NCBI RefSeq assembly: GCF_001447155.2
Contig: NZ_CP014754.1
Span: 3,596,001 to 3,660,000 of the forward strand
Origin: Marinobacter sp. LQ44
GTDB lineage: Bacteria > Pseudomonadota > Gammaproteobacteria > Pseudomonadales > Oleiphilaceae
DNA: 64,000 nt
Direction: 5' to 3'
The position numbers and the translations under genes are program-made. The notes under the pieces are model-generated. The model was not told the DNA's origin and made no database searches. It saw only the letters and a program-made list of their open reading frames with translations. Each line of letters begins with the position of its first letter. Position 1 is the stretch's first letter. Positions 1 through 9,143 of the stretch are shown in pieces.

Positions 1-5
1 AGGGC

Positions 6-34
6 TTATTCAGAGGGCCCCGAATCGGTATACT
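6..34 (+). promoter_or_regulatory. Possible sigma70 promoter upstream of hom
   Basis: A TATACT hexamer at 29-34 resembles a -10 box. A weak TTATTC at 6-11 lies 17 bases upstream. The first gene starts at 87, so this would leave a short 5' leader. The -35 match is poor and the window begins here, so an upstream gene reading into hom cannot be excluded. Confidence 0.25.
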
Positions 35-86
35 ATTGCCCGTTATTGCAATCCATCAGCACCCCATCGGGATCAGAGGTGAGAGC

Positions 87-1388
87 TTGAAAGACGTTAA
101 TGTCGGAATTTGCGGACTGGGAACCGTTGGCGGCGGTACATTCAATGTCCTGACTCGCAATGCCGCGATTATTGCCGGCCGTGCGGGCTGTAATATCCGG
201 ATTACCCGGGTGGCCAGCCGCCAACGCCGGGATGACCTGGAGCTTGGCAGCGTTCCTTTCAGTACCGACATCTTCGATGTGGTGAATGATCCTGACATTG
301 ACATCGTGGTTGAGCTGATTGGTGGCTATGATGCCGCCAAAGAGCTAGTTCTGGCTGCGATTGCCCAGGGCAAGCACGTGGTGACCGCCAACAAGGCGCT
401 GATTGCTGTGCACGGCAACGAAATTTTTGAGGCAGCGGAGAAGGCCGGCGTGGTTGTCGCCTACGAAGCCGGCGTGGCCGGCGGTATTCCAGTGATCAAG
501 GCGGTACGTGAAGGCCTGGCGGCCAACCGTATCGATACCATTGCCGGTATCATCAACGGTACGGGTAACTATATTCTGACCGAGATGCGCGCTGGTCGTG
601 AGTTTGGCGAAGTGCTGAAAGAAGCCCAGGCCCTGGGTTACGCCGAAGCCGATCCGACCTTCGATGTTGAAGGCATCGACGCAGCCCACAAGTTGACCAT
701 CCTGGCCGCGTCAGGTTTTGGCGTACCGCTGCAATTCGAGAAAGCCTACACCGAGGGCATTTCCGGCATTACGCCTTACGACATTTCCCATGCCGAGTTG
801 CTCGGCTATCGGGTAAAGCACCTGGGTATTGCCCGTCGTCGTGATGACGGTATCGAGTTGCGTGTCCACCCAACGCTGGTGCCGCAAAGCCACCTGATTG
901 CCCAGGTGGATGGTGTACTCAACGCGGTCCTGGTAGACGGCGACGCCGTTGGCCAGACCATGTACTACGGCCCTGGTGCCGGTGACGAGGCCACAGCATC
1001 TGCGGTGATTGCAGACATTATTGATGTGGCCCGCGCGGTTGCCAGCAACAGTCTGCAGCGTGTTCCTTATCTGGGCTTCAGCCCGGAGGCTCTGGAAGAC
1101 CTGTCAGTTCTGCCGATGGAGGACGTGCAGTCGGCTTACTACCTGCGTATTCAGGCCTTTGATCATCCGGGTGTGCTGGCCAAGATTGCCGCGATCCTGA
1201 GTGAGCATGGCATCAACATTGAATCGATCATGCAGAAAGAATCCGAATTCAAGGATGGCCGCATCCCGGTCATCATCCTGACCCACACGGTTCAGGAACG
1301 CCAGATGAACCTGGCCATCGAGGAAATGGAAGCCCTGGCCGACATCGATGGCAAGGTTGTCCGCATCCGCGCTGAAAACTTTAACTGA
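87..1388 (+). CDS. hom: Homoserine dehydrogenase
   Basis: Catalyses NAD(P)H-dependent reduction of aspartate semialdehyde to homoserine, the branch point to threonine and methionine in the cytoplasm. The N-terminal Rossmann motif GICGLGTVGGG lies at about residues 7-17. The catalytic domain follows, and a C-terminal ACT regulatory domain starts near residue 350 (DHPGVLAKIAAILSEHGIN), which suggests allosteric control by threonine. The frame is open back to an ATG at 36, but I chose the TTG at 87: a GAGGTGA ribosome-binding site sits just upstream, and the resulting 433 residues starting M-K-D-V-N-V-G match the pseudomonad enzyme. thrC follows 11 bases downstream, so the two are probably one operon. 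Confidence 0.95.
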   Translation: MKDVNVGICGLGTVGGGTFNVLTRNAAIIAGRAGCNIRITRVASRQRRDDLELGSVPFSTDIFDVVNDPDIDIVVELIGGYDAAKELVLAAIAQGKHVVTANKALIAVHGNEIFEAAEKAGVVVAYEAGVAGGIPVIKAVREGLAANRIDTIAGIINGTGNYILTEMRAGREFGEVLKEAQALGYAEADPTFDVEGIDAAHKLTILAASGFGVPLQFEKAYTEGISGITPYDISHAELLGYRVKHLGIARRRDDGIELRVHPTLVPQSHLIAQVDGVLNAVLVDGDAVGQTMYYGPGAGDEATASAVIADIIDVARAVASNSLQRVPYLGFSPEALEDLSVLPMEDVQSAYYLRIQAFDHPGVLAKIAAILSEHGINIESIMQKESEFKDGRIPVIILTHTVQERQMNLAIEEMEALADIDGKVVRIRAENFN

Positions 1389-1399
1389 CAGGTACGCAC

Positions 1400-2800
1400 G
1401 TGAGATACATCAGTACACGGGGTGAAGCGCCCGCTCTGGGCTTTGAAGACGTTCTTCTGACAGGCCTGGCCACAGACGGCGGCCTGTATGTGCCGGAATC
1501 CCTGCCGCACTTCAGCGTGGAAGAAATCCGCAGCTGGCGTGGGCTCCCTTATGCAGAGCTGGCTTACAAAGTGATGTACCCGTTTGTGGAAGACGCCATC
1601 CCAGCGGATGATTTCCGCAAGATGCTGGGCGAAACCTACAGCGTATTCAGTCATCAGGCGGTCGCGCCCCTCGTGCAGCTGGACACCAACGAGTGGGTGA
1701 TGGAGCTGTTCCGGGGCCCCACGCTGGCGTTCAAGGACTTTGCCCTGCAGCTGCTGGGGCGTCTGCTGGATTACGTCCTTGAGAAGCGCAAGCAGCACGT
1801 GGTGATCATGGGTGCCACCTCCGGTGATACCGGCTCTGCCGCCATCGAAGGGTGTCGTCGTTGTGAGCATGTGGATATCTTTATCCTGCATCCGTACCAG
1901 CGGGTATCGGAAGTACAGCGCCGGCAGATGACAACGGTGCAGGGTGACAACATCCATAACATCGCGGTCAAGGGCAATTTCGACGACTGCCAGCGCATGG
2001 TGAAAGAAAGCTTCGGCGACCAGTCATTCCTGGGCGGCAAAACCCAGTTGGCGGCGGTGAACTCCATCAACTGGGCGCGGATCATGGCCCAGATTGTTTA
2101 CTACTTCCAGGCGTCCCTGGCTCTGGGCGGCCCGGATCGCAGCATGGCGTTCTCGGTACCTACCGGTAACTTCGGTGATATTTTTGCCGGTTACCTGGCG
2201 AAAAAAATGGGCCTGCCCATCAGTCAGCTGGTAATTGCCACCAACCGCAACGACATCCTGCATCGCTTCATGAGCGGCAACAAGTATGAGCAGCACCAGC
2301 TGGAGCATACCCTGTCGCCGAGCATGGACATTATGGTGTCCAGCAACTTCGAGCGTTTGTTGTTCGACCTGCACGGTCGTGACGGCGCGGCCGTGAAAGA
2401 CCTGCTGGAGCGCGCAGCCAAGGGCTCGGTCAGCATCGAAGATTACCGCTGGAAGCACGCCCGCAAGCTGTTCGACAGCGATGCCGTGGACGACAAAACC
2501 ACCTGCGACACCATCCGGGACATCTACGAGCAGAATGAATACCTGCTGGATCCGCACACTGCCATTGGCGTGCGCGCTGCCCGTAACTGCCGCCGCGACA
2601 GCACCGTACCTATGATTACCCTGGGTACCGCCCACCCGGCCAAGTTCCCGGACGCCATCGCCGAGTCTGGTCTCGTTGTGAAGCCGCAACTGCCTGCCCA
2701 CATGGCCGATCTGTTTGAGCGGGAAGAGCGCTACACCGTGCTGGATAACAGCGTGTCCGAGGTGCAGGGCTTTATCGCCAAGCATTGGAAGAACGCCTGA
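1400..2800 (+). CDS. thrC: Threonine synthase
   Basis: PLP enzyme converting O-phosphohomoserine to threonine, the last step of the pathway begun by hom immediately upstream. The PLP lysine is K112 in the motif TLAFKDFALQ. A phosphate-binding stretch (SGDTGSAA) follows near residue 140. The protein is 466 residues and belongs to the long proteobacterial/yeast class with an N-terminal threonine synthase domain (MRYISTRG). Translation starts at GTG. The hom-thrC pair is separated by only 11 bases, as in Pseudomonas relatives, while recJ begins 6 bases after the stop, so recJ may be co-transcribed. Confidence 0.95.
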   Translation: MRYISTRGEAPALGFEDVLLTGLATDGGLYVPESLPHFSVEEIRSWRGLPYAELAYKVMYPFVEDAIPADDFRKMLGETYSVFSHQAVAPLVQLDTNEWVMELFRGPTLAFKDFALQLLGRLLDYVLEKRKQHVVIMGATSGDTGSAAIEGCRRCEHVDIFILHPYQRVSEVQRRQMTTVQGDNIHNIAVKGNFDDCQRMVKESFGDQSFLGGKTQLAAVNSINWARIMAQIVYYFQASLALGGPDRSMAFSVPTGNFGDIFAGYLAKKMGLPISQLVIATNRNDILHRFMSGNKYEQHQLEHTLSPSMDIMVSSNFERLLFDLHGRDGAAVKDLLERAAKGSVSIEDYRWKHARKLFDSDAVDDKTTCDTIRDIYEQNEYLLDPHTAIGVRAARNCRRDSTVPMITLGTAHPAKFPDAIAESGLVVKPQLPAHMADLFEREERYTVLDNSVSEVQGFIAKHWKNA

Positions 2801-2806
2801 TCCGGC

Positions 2807-4540
2807 ATGACTCCTAAAAAGATCCTGCGTCGCCCCCAGCCGTCCGATGTGACGGATTGGGGGCAAAACCTGCCCCCCATCCTTCGCCGCCTGTACGCCG
2901 CTCGCGGAGTGCAGTCTGACGATCAGCTCCAATACACCCTGAAACACCTGGCGTCGCCCATGCAGCTTCGCGGTATTGATCGCGCGGTTGAGCTGCTGGC
3001 CGAGGCCGTTGCCCAGAAGCAACGAGTGATGGTGCTGGGGGATTTCGATGCCGATGGCGCTACCAGCACTGCCGTCGCCATGCTCGGGTTGTCCATGCTC
3101 GGTGTTTCAGACATTGATTTCCGGGTGCCCAGCCGCTTCTCCGACGGCTATGGCCTGACGCCGGGCATCATTCACCGGTTACAGGACGAAGGCGATTTAC
3201 CCGACTTGCTCGTTACGGTCGATAACGGTATATCCGCCATCGAAGGCGTGCGCGCCGCCCGGGAACTGGGCATCAAGGTGGTCATCACCGACCACCACCT
3301 GGCCGGTGAAGAACTGCCAGACGCCGATGCCATCGTGAACCCTAACCAGCCTGATTGCCCATTCCTGAGCAAGAACGCCGCCGGTGTTGGCGTGATGTTC
3401 TACGTGCTCACCGCCCTGCGCAAACACCTGCGGGACAAAAACCTGCTGCCAGACCCGGAGCCCAACCTGGGTAACCTGCTGGACCTGGTGGCCCTGGGTA
3501 CCGTGGCAGACGTAGTACCGCTGGACCACAACAACCGGATTTTTGTAGAGCAGGGCATCCGCCGCATCCGCAAAGGCGAAGCCCGACCGGGCATCCTGGC
3601 CCTGCTGGAAGTGGCTGGCCGCGACTACACCGAAATCAGCGCTACGGACCTCGGCTTCGTGGTTGGCCCGCGCCTGAACGCCGCCGGCCGGCTGGACGAT
3701 ATGAGTATCGGCATCGCCTGCCTGCTCGCCGACAGCCGCGACGAAGCCCTGCGCCTCGCCCGGGAACTGGACAACTTCAACCGCGAACGCCGCAGCATCG
3801 AAAAAGACATGAAAACCCAGGCTCAGGACCTGCTTGCCTCCATGTCCCTCGACATTGAAGGCCTGCCCTGGGGGCTGGCCCTGTTCGACCAGGACTGGCA
3901 CCAGGGCGTGATCGGCATCCTGGCCGCCAGAATCCGCGAACAGACCCATCGGCCTACCATCGCCTTCGCCCCCGACGACGACGGCGAACACCTCAAAGGC
4001 TCTGCCCGCTCCATCCCCGGCCTGCACATCCGCGACGCCCTGGCCGTGGTTGACGCGAAAAACCCAGGCCTGATGAAAAAATACGGCGGCCACGCCATGG
4101 CCGCCGGCATGACCATCGCCCGGGACGACCTCGAACGTTTCAGCAACGCCTTTGACCAGGCCGTGCGCGATACCCTGAAACCGGAAGACCTGGAAGCCGC
4201 CATCACCACCGACGGCCCTCTGGGCCCGGAAGAGTTGAACCTCGACACCGCTTACCTGCTTAAAAGGGCCGGCCCCTGGGGCCAGCATTTTCCGGAGCCG
4301 GTGTTTGACGGCGAATTCCTAGTGGTGAGCCAGCGGATTGTGGGCGAGAACCACCTGAAGCTGGTGCTTCAGCCGGTTGAGGGCGGTGGCATTATTGATG
4401 GCATCGCGTTTAACACCGGGCCAGAAGTGCCGGACTTTACCCGGAGTGGCGCGCGGGTGGTTTATAAGCCGGATGCGAATACGTTCCGGGGTCGGACAAA
4501 TTTGCAGCTTCTGGTGGATTATCTGGAGCCGTTAGGCTGA
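2807..4540 (+). CDS. recJ: Single-stranded-DNA-specific exonuclease RecJ
   Basis: 5'-to-3' single-strand DNA exonuclease acting in RecF-pathway recombination and mismatch/base-excision repair. DHH-superfamily motifs are intact: DFDADGATST near residue 80 and TDHHLAGE near 161, both of which bind Mn ions, followed by the DHHA1 domain with GGHAMAAG near 427. Length is 577 residues, the same as the E. coli protein. It starts 6 bases after thrC and precedes prfB; recJ-prfB-lysS is a conserved gammaproteobacterial order. Confidence 0.95.
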   Translation: MTPKKILRRPQPSDVTDWGQNLPPILRRLYAARGVQSDDQLQYTLKHLASPMQLRGIDRAVELLAEAVAQKQRVMVLGDFDADGATSTAVAMLGLSMLGVSDIDFRVPSRFSDGYGLTPGIIHRLQDEGDLPDLLVTVDNGISAIEGVRAARELGIKVVITDHHLAGEELPDADAIVNPNQPDCPFLSKNAAGVGVMFYVLTALRKHLRDKNLLPDPEPNLGNLLDLVALGTVADVVPLDHNNRIFVEQGIRRIRKGEARPGILALLEVAGRDYTEISATDLGFVVGPRLNAAGRLDDMSIGIACLLADSRDEALRLARELDNFNRERRSIEKDMKTQAQDLLASMSLDIEGLPWGLALFDQDWHQGVIGILAARIREQTHRPTIAFAPDDDGEHLKGSARSIPGLHIRDALAVVDAKNPGLMKKYGGHAMAAGMTIARDDLERFSNAFDQAVRDTLKPEDLEAAITTDGPLGPEELNLDTAYLLKRAGPWGQHFPEPVFDGEFLVVSQRIVGENHLKLVLQPVEGGGIIDGIAFNTGPEVPDFTRSGARVVYKPDANTFRGRTNLQLLVDYLEPLG

Positions 4541-4572
4541 TTTGGTTTGCTGATTTAACCCGCAAATTCCGG

Positions 4573-4578
4573 TAGAAT
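4573..4578 (+). promoter_or_regulatory. prfB: Possible -10 element upstream of prfB
   Basis: TAGAAT lies 48 bases before the prfB ATG in the recJ-prfB gap. No well-spaced -35 is visible: TTGCTG at 4547-4552 is 20 bases away. prfB may therefore have its own weak promoter or be read from recJ. Confidence 0.25.
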
Positions 4579-4626
4579 CCGCCCTCTGTTTTTATCGCAC
4601 CATTTTCCAAAGCGAGACAAGGTTTC

Positions 4627-5722
4627 ATGGAAATTAATCCCATAGTGACGAAGATCAAAGAGCTTCGCGAGCGCACCGAAGCGCTGAGGGGGTATCTTTG
4701 ACTACGATCAGCGAAGTGAACGACTGGTCGAAGTAGAACGGGAACTCGAACTCCCTACCGTATGGGACGATCCCGAGCGGGCCCAGAACCTGGGTAAAGA
4801 ACGCTCCGATCTTGAGCTGATCGTCAAAACCATCGACAACCTCACCAACGGCCTGGCAGACGCAGAAAGCCTGCTCGATATGGCCGTGGAAGAGGATGAC
4901 GAAGGCACCGTTGAGGAAATTCAGGCCGACCTGGAAAGCCTGGATGGTGAGCTGGAAAAACTCGAATTCCGCCGCATGTTCTCCGGTGAAATGGACGCCA
5001 ACAACGCCTACCTGGACATCCAGGCCGGCTCCGGCGGCACCGAAGCCCAGGACTGGGCCAACATGCTGCTGCGCATGTACCTGCGCTGGGCCGAGCGCCG
5101 TGGTTTCAAGGCCGAAATCGTCGAACTGCAGGAAGGTGAAGTGGCCGGCATCAAGAGCGCCACCATTCACATCCAGGGCGACTACGCCTACGGCTGGCTA
5201 CGTACCGAAACCGGCGTACACCGCCTGGTACGCAAATCCCCGTTCGATTCCGGCAACCGTCGCCACACCTCCTTCTCTTCCGTGTTTGTGTCCCCGGAAG
5301 TGGACGACAGCTTCGAAATCGAAATCAACCCGGCAGATTTGCGGGTCGACGTGTACCGCGCCTCCGGTGCCGGTGGTCAGCACGTTAACCGGACCGAATC
5401 CGCGGTGCGACTGACCCATAACCCCACGGGTATTGTGGTGGCCTGTCAGGCCGGCCGAAGCCAGCACCAGAACAAAGACCAGGCCATGAAGCAGCTCAAG
5501 GCCAAGCTCTTTGAGCTGGAAATGCAGAAGCGCAACGAAGAGAAACAGAAAGCCGAAGACTCCAAGTCTGACATCGGCTGGGGTAGCCAGATCCGTTCCT
5601 ACGTGCTGGACGACAGCCGTATCAAGGACCTGCGCACCAAGGTGGAAACCAGCAACACCCAGTCGGTGTTGGATGGCGACATCGACAAGTTTATTGAAGC
5701 CAGTCTGAAGATGGCGCTGTAA
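4627..5722 (+). CDS. prfB: Peptide chain release factor 2 (programmed +1 frameshift)
   Basis: RF2 terminates translation at UGA and UAA. The gene is split into two frames: 24 codons from ATG 4627 end at an in-frame TGA at 4699-4701, and the ribosome must slip +1 on CTT (4696-4698) and resume with GAC at 4700. The joined coding sequence (4627..4698 plus 4700..5722) gives 364 residues, against 365 in E. coli. The stop-codon recognition motif SPF and the catalytic GGQ motif ([10 protein letters not shown], near residue 250) are present. lysS follows 51 bases downstream, the usual prfB-lysS arrangement. This is not a pseudogene. Confidence 0.97.
4687..4702 (+). promoter_or_regulatory. prfB: RF2 programmed +1 frameshift site
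   Basis: The site reads AGGGGG TAT CTT TGA C: an internal Shine-Dalgarno-like AGGGGG, a three-base spacer, the slippery CTT, then UGA followed by C, a poor termination context. It is the same as the classical E. coli element. When RF2 is scarce, termination at this UGA is slow and frameshifting rises, which makes prfB autoregulatory. Confidence 0.95.
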
Positions 5723-5773
5723 TCAGCGCCATTCACCCACACCCGGACAATCCCGACTTCTTAGTGAGCCAAC

Positions 5774-7309
5774 ATGACTGAACACACCCAGAACGCTGCA
5801 CAGCCCGAGGACAACAAGCTGATTGCCGAGCGCCGCGCCAAACTGGCAAACATGCGCGAGCAGGGCAACCCGTTCCCGAACGACTTCCGTCGCGATGCCA
5901 CCGCTGCCGAGCTGCAGGAAAAATACGGTGACAAATCCAAGGAAGAGCTGGAGTCACTGGGTATCAAAGTGGCCATTGCCGGCCGCATGATGCTCGACCG
6001 CAAGGCGTTCAAGGTGGTTCAGGACATGACTGGCCGCATCCAGATCTACGCGTCCAAGGATGTCCAGAAAGACACCAAACACTGGGACATGGGCGACATC
6101 GTGGGTGTACGTGGCACCCTGTCAAAATCCGGCAAGGGCGACCTGTACGTCACCATGGACGACTACGTGCTGCTGACCAAATCCCTGCGCCCGCTGCCGG
6201 AAAAGCACAAGGGCCTGACCGACACCGAAGCCCGCTACCGTCACCGGTACGTGGACCTGATGGTGAACGAAGACAGCCGCCGCGTGTTCCATGCCCGGTC
6301 GAAGATCATCAACGCCATGCGCCAGTACTTCACCGACCGTGACTTCATGGAGGTGGAAACCCCCATGCTGCAGGTGATCCCTGGCGGCGCCACCGCCCGT
6401 CCGTTCGTGACTCATCACAACGCCCTGGGCATCGACATGTACCTGCGGATTGCCCCGGAGCTGTTCCTCAAGCGCCTGGTGGTTGGTGGCTTTGAGCGGG
6501 TGTTCGAAATCAACCGCAACTTCCGTAACGAAGGCTTGTCTACCCGGCACAACCCCGAGTTCACCATGGTCGAGTTCTACCAGGCCTACGCCGACTACAA
6601 CGACCTGATGGACCTAACCGAAGACATGCTGCGCACCATCGCTCAGAAAGTGCTGGGTACCACCACGGTGATCAACACCCGGGTGCTCAAGGACGGCAGC
6701 GAAGAAACCATCGAATACGATTTCGGCAAGCCGTTCGAGCGCCTGACCGTGGTTGACGCCATCCTGCGCTACAACCCGGACATCACCCGCGAGCAGCTGG
6801 CAGACGACGCGCAGGCTCGTGCCGTGGCGAAGAACCTGGGTATCCACGTGAAGGATATCTGGGGCCTGGGCAAGGTGCAGATCGAGATCTTCGAGGCGAC
6901 GGCTGAGCACCGCCTGATGCAGCCAACCTTCATCACCGAATACCCGAAAGAGATCTCTCCATTGGCCCGCTGCAAAGACAGCGACCCGTTCGTGACCGAG
7001 CGCTTCGAATTCTTCGTGGGTGGCCGCGAGATTGCCAACGGCTTCTCCGAGTTGAATGATGCGGAAGACCAGGCCGAACGCTTCCAGGCCCAGGTGGCGG
7101 AAAAAGACGCCGGCGACGACGAAGCCATGTTCTACGACGACGACTACGTCATGGCCCTGGAATACGGCCTGCCGCCGACCGCCGGCGAGGGCATCGGTAT
7201 CGACCGCCTGGCCATGCTGCTGACCAACTCACCCTCCATTCGCGACGTGATCCTGTTCCCGGCCATGCGCCCCGAGCACAAAGCCGAACAGAAACCGGAA
7301 AGCGAGTAA
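5774..7309 (+). CDS. lysS: Lysyl-tRNA synthetase, class II
   Basis: Charges tRNA-Lys with lysine. It has an N-terminal OB-fold anticodon-binding domain (about residues 60-150) and a class II catalytic core: motif 2 includes [14 protein letters not shown] near residue 255, and motif 3 includes [10 protein letters not shown] near residue 470. The 511-residue length is normal for bacterial LysRS. It sits directly after prfB and 4 bases before ung, so the three are probably transcribed together. Confidence 0.96.
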   Translation: MTEHTQNAAQPEDNKLIAERRAKLANMREQGNPFPNDFRRDATAAELQEKYGDKSKEELESLGIKVAIAGRMMLDRKAFKVVQDMTGRIQIYASKDVQKDTKHWDMGDIVGVRGTLSKSGKGDLYVTMDDYVLLTKSLRPLPEKHKGLTDTEARYRHRYVDLMVNEDSRRVFHARSKIINAMRQYFTDRDFMEVETPMLQVIPGGATARPFVTHHNALGIDMYLRIAPELFLKRLVVGGFERVFEINRNFRNEGLSTRHNPEFTMVEFYQAYADYNDLMDLTEDMLRTIAQKVLGTTTVINTRVLKDGSEETIEYDFGKPFERLTVVDAILRYNPDITREQLADDAQARAVAKNLGIHVKDIWGLGKVQIEIFEATAEHRLMQPTFITEYPKEISPLARCKDSDPFVTERFEFFVGGREIANGFSELNDAEDQAERFQAQVAEKDAGDDEAMFYDDDYVMALEYGLPPTAGEGIGIDRLAMLLTNSPSIRDVILFPAMRPEHKAEQKPESE

Positions 7310-7313
7310 GCCC

Positions 7314-8057
7314 ATGCACCCTGCCGAGGCACTGGCTCAACAACTGAAGCCCGGCCGCGGCTGGGATGAGTGGCTGGCGGACGAGTTCCGCCAGCCTTAC
7401 ATGCTGCAACTGGCCGAATTCCTGGCCGCCCGGGAACAGGCGGGCAAAGTACTCTTCCCGGAGCAAAGACACTGCTTCAACGCCCTGAACAGCACCCCCC
7501 TGAACCAGGTCAAAGTCGTCATCCTCGGCCAGGACCCCTACCACGGCCCCGGCCAGGCCCACGGCCTCTGCTTCTCCGTCCGACCGGGTGTGCCCACACC
7601 GCCGTCGCTGGTGAACATCTTCAAAGAAATCGAAACCGACTTGGCCATCACCCCGCCAGACCACGGCTGCCTGCAACCCTGGGCCGAGCAGGGCGTATTA
7701 CTCCTGAACGCGGTGCTCACCGTCGAACAGGGCAACGCCGGTGCGCACCAGAACAAAGGCTGGGAGACCTTCACCGACAAAGTAATCGAAACCGTCAACC
7801 GGGAGCGTGAAGGCGTGGTGTTCCTGCTCTGGGGCAGCTACGCCAGGAAGAAAGGCCGGCACATAGACCGCAATCGTCATCTGGTTCTGGAAGGACCGCA
7901 CCCGTCACCGCTGAGTGCTTATCGAGGATTTTTCGGTTGTCGCCATTTCTCAAAAGCAAATCAGTGGCTGGAACAACAGGAAAGGGCGCCGGTCAACTGG
8001 ATGTTGCCGACTCAGTCTGAACTGATCGAACGATACAAAAGGGTTGCCGGAGGCTAA
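7314..8057 (+). CDS. ung: Uracil-DNA glycosylase, family 1
   Basis: Removes uracil from DNA to start base-excision repair. The water-activating loop [17 protein letters not shown] lies near residues 71-87, with the catalytic Asp in QDPYH. The minor-groove/leucine loop [17 protein letters not shown] is near residue 196. The 247 residues are slightly longer than the E. coli protein (229), with the extra length at the N terminus. It starts 4 bases after lysS. A palindromic repeat, not a typical U-tract terminator, follows the stop. Confidence 0.95.
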   Translation: MHPAEALAQQLKPGRGWDEWLADEFRQPYMLQLAEFLAAREQAGKVLFPEQRHCFNALNSTPLNQVKVVILGQDPYHGPGQAHGLCFSVRPGVPTPPSLVNIFKEIETDLAITPPDHGCLQPWAEQGVLLLNAVLTVEQGNAGAHQNKGWETFTDKVIETVNREREGVVFLLWGSYARKKGRHIDRNRHLVLEGPHPSPLSAYRGFFGCRHFSKANQWLEQQERAPVNWMLPTQSELIERYKRVAGG

Positions 8058-8071
8058 CGCGAACGTAGTCA

Positions 8072-8176
8072 CTGAGTCCGGGTTTGGCTCCCGAAACCTT
8101 GTGGAGCCAGGGATGGCGGAGCAGAGCGTACAGGGACGTATTCACAGCGTGTTTCGGGAGCCAAACCCGGATTCAG
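8072..8176 (-). repeat. Variable-arm palindromic repeat, copy 1
   Basis: A 105-base element lies between the convergent genes ung and the HDOD gene. Its ends (8072-8097 and 8151-8176) form a 26-base inverted repeat with one mismatch. The interior contains a core that, read on the minus strand, matches 36 of 38 bases of copy 2 (plus-strand interval 8115-8152 here against 59291-59328 there). A second short conserved block (CC.TGGCTCC.CA.GGTTTC) precedes the other arm. The arms do not resemble those of copy 2 beyond the innermost bases. Function is unknown; it may also stop transcription from both sides. Confidence 0.85.
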
Positions 8177-8207
8177 GGACGGGCGCCAGACTCCCAAAAC
8201 ATAAAGA

Positions 8208-9041
8208 TCACTGAAGCAACGCCATTGCCGCTTCCATCTGAGCGTTGAGATCCTCCTCCTCGCTCATGTCGATATTCGGATCCAACCCCAAACGCCCAAA
8301 GGCAGGAATGGTATTCCAGTCCATCTCCGTCCACGGGTGATCCGTACCCGCCACCAGCTGCAAATTCGCCACCATCACCAAATCGGCATAATCCGCCGCG
8401 GGCACCTCACGCTGGAAATTGGCATACTCCAGCGGCACATTCTGAAGATCACTCGGGAAATCCCACTTCTTGAGAATCAGCGCGCCAATGCGCGGGTGCA
8501 GCTGATCAATCACATTATCCAGCATGATACTGCTGATCTGGATGTCCCGGTCCTCGACATAGCGCAGAATCGGCAGCACCCCAATCAGGTGAACAAGCCC
8601 TGCCAGCGTGGCCTGATCCGGTTTGAGCTTGGTGTAATGCTGGGCCAGAACGTGGCACACGCCGGCCACTTCGGTGCTGGTTTGCCAGGTGGCGCGCAGC
8701 CGCTTATCGACCATGTCTGAGGTGGCCTGGAACATCTGCTCCATGGCCAGACCCATGGCCAGGTTGCTGGTGTAGGCCATGCCAAGTCGGCTGACCGCCA
8801 TGTTCAGGTTTTCAATCGCGCGGCTACCCCGGAACAGCGGGCTGTTGCACACGCGGATAATCCGGGCAGAGAGGGCTGTGTCGTTACTGATCACCTTAAC
8901 CAGGTCAGCAATTGCCGAGTCTTCGGACTCGGCGATGTCCCGAACCTGAAGCGCCACCTCCGGCAGGGTTGGCAGCACCAGTTTGTCGTTCTCAATGGCG
9001 TCGGTCAGGTCAGCCTTGATGGTATCTACAATGTTGGCCAT
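8208..9041 (-). CDS. HDOD-domain protein
   Basis: A 277-residue cytoplasmic protein made almost entirely of one HDOD domain (about residues 15-215), an HD-like fold that lacks the metal-binding catalytic residues and usually serves as a signalling or output module. The N-terminal stretch LPTLPEVALQVRDIAESED is typical of the family. No kinase, GGDEF or receiver domain is attached, so the partner is unknown. It is the last gene of a minus-strand group (nadB, sdhE, ygfX-like, ygfZ) but has a 102-base upstream gap with its own candidate promoter. Confidence 0.85.
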   Translation of the reverse strand: MANIVDTIKADLTDAIENDKLVLPTLPEVALQVRDIAESEDSAIADLVKVISNDTALSARIIRVCNSPLFRGSRAIENLNMAVSRLGMAYTSNLAMGLAMEQMFQATSDMVDKRLRATWQTSTEVAGVCHVLAQHYTKLKPDQATLAGLVHLIGVLPILRYVEDRDIQISSIMLDNVIDQLHPRIGALILKKWDFPSDLQNVPLEYANFQREVPAADYADLVMVANLQLVAGTDHPWTEMDWNTIPAFGRLGLDPNIDMSEEEDLNAQMEAAMALLQ

Positions 9042-9109
9042 GGTCAGTAACGTTCCGCTTGTCTGGGTGCGCTGCTCGCGCGCACGGGGTAAACCGGTAT
9101 GTGGTTTAA

Positions 9110-9142
9110 TTTATAGCAAATTTTTCCGGTTTTTCCTGTCAA
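9110..9142 (-). promoter_or_regulatory. Candidate promoter of the HDOD gene
   Basis: On the minus strand a consensus TTGACA (9137-9142) and an extended -10 TGCTATAAA (-10 hexamer at 9110-9115) lie in the ygfZ-HDOD gap. The spacer is 21 bases, longer than the optimal 17, so the extended -10 may carry most of the activity. Initiation would give a leader of about 60 bases. Confidence 0.4.
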
Positions 9143-9143
9143 C

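Noticed and set aside
3197..4288. A 363-codon minus-strand frame opposite recJ
   Set aside because: It is fully embedded in recJ and has low-complexity Val/Gln/Gly composition without motifs.
4880..5722. prfB as a truncated gene starting at ATG 4880
   Set aside because: The conserved N-terminal part is encoded upstream in two frames joined by the canonical RF2 frameshift site, so the full gene starts at 4627.
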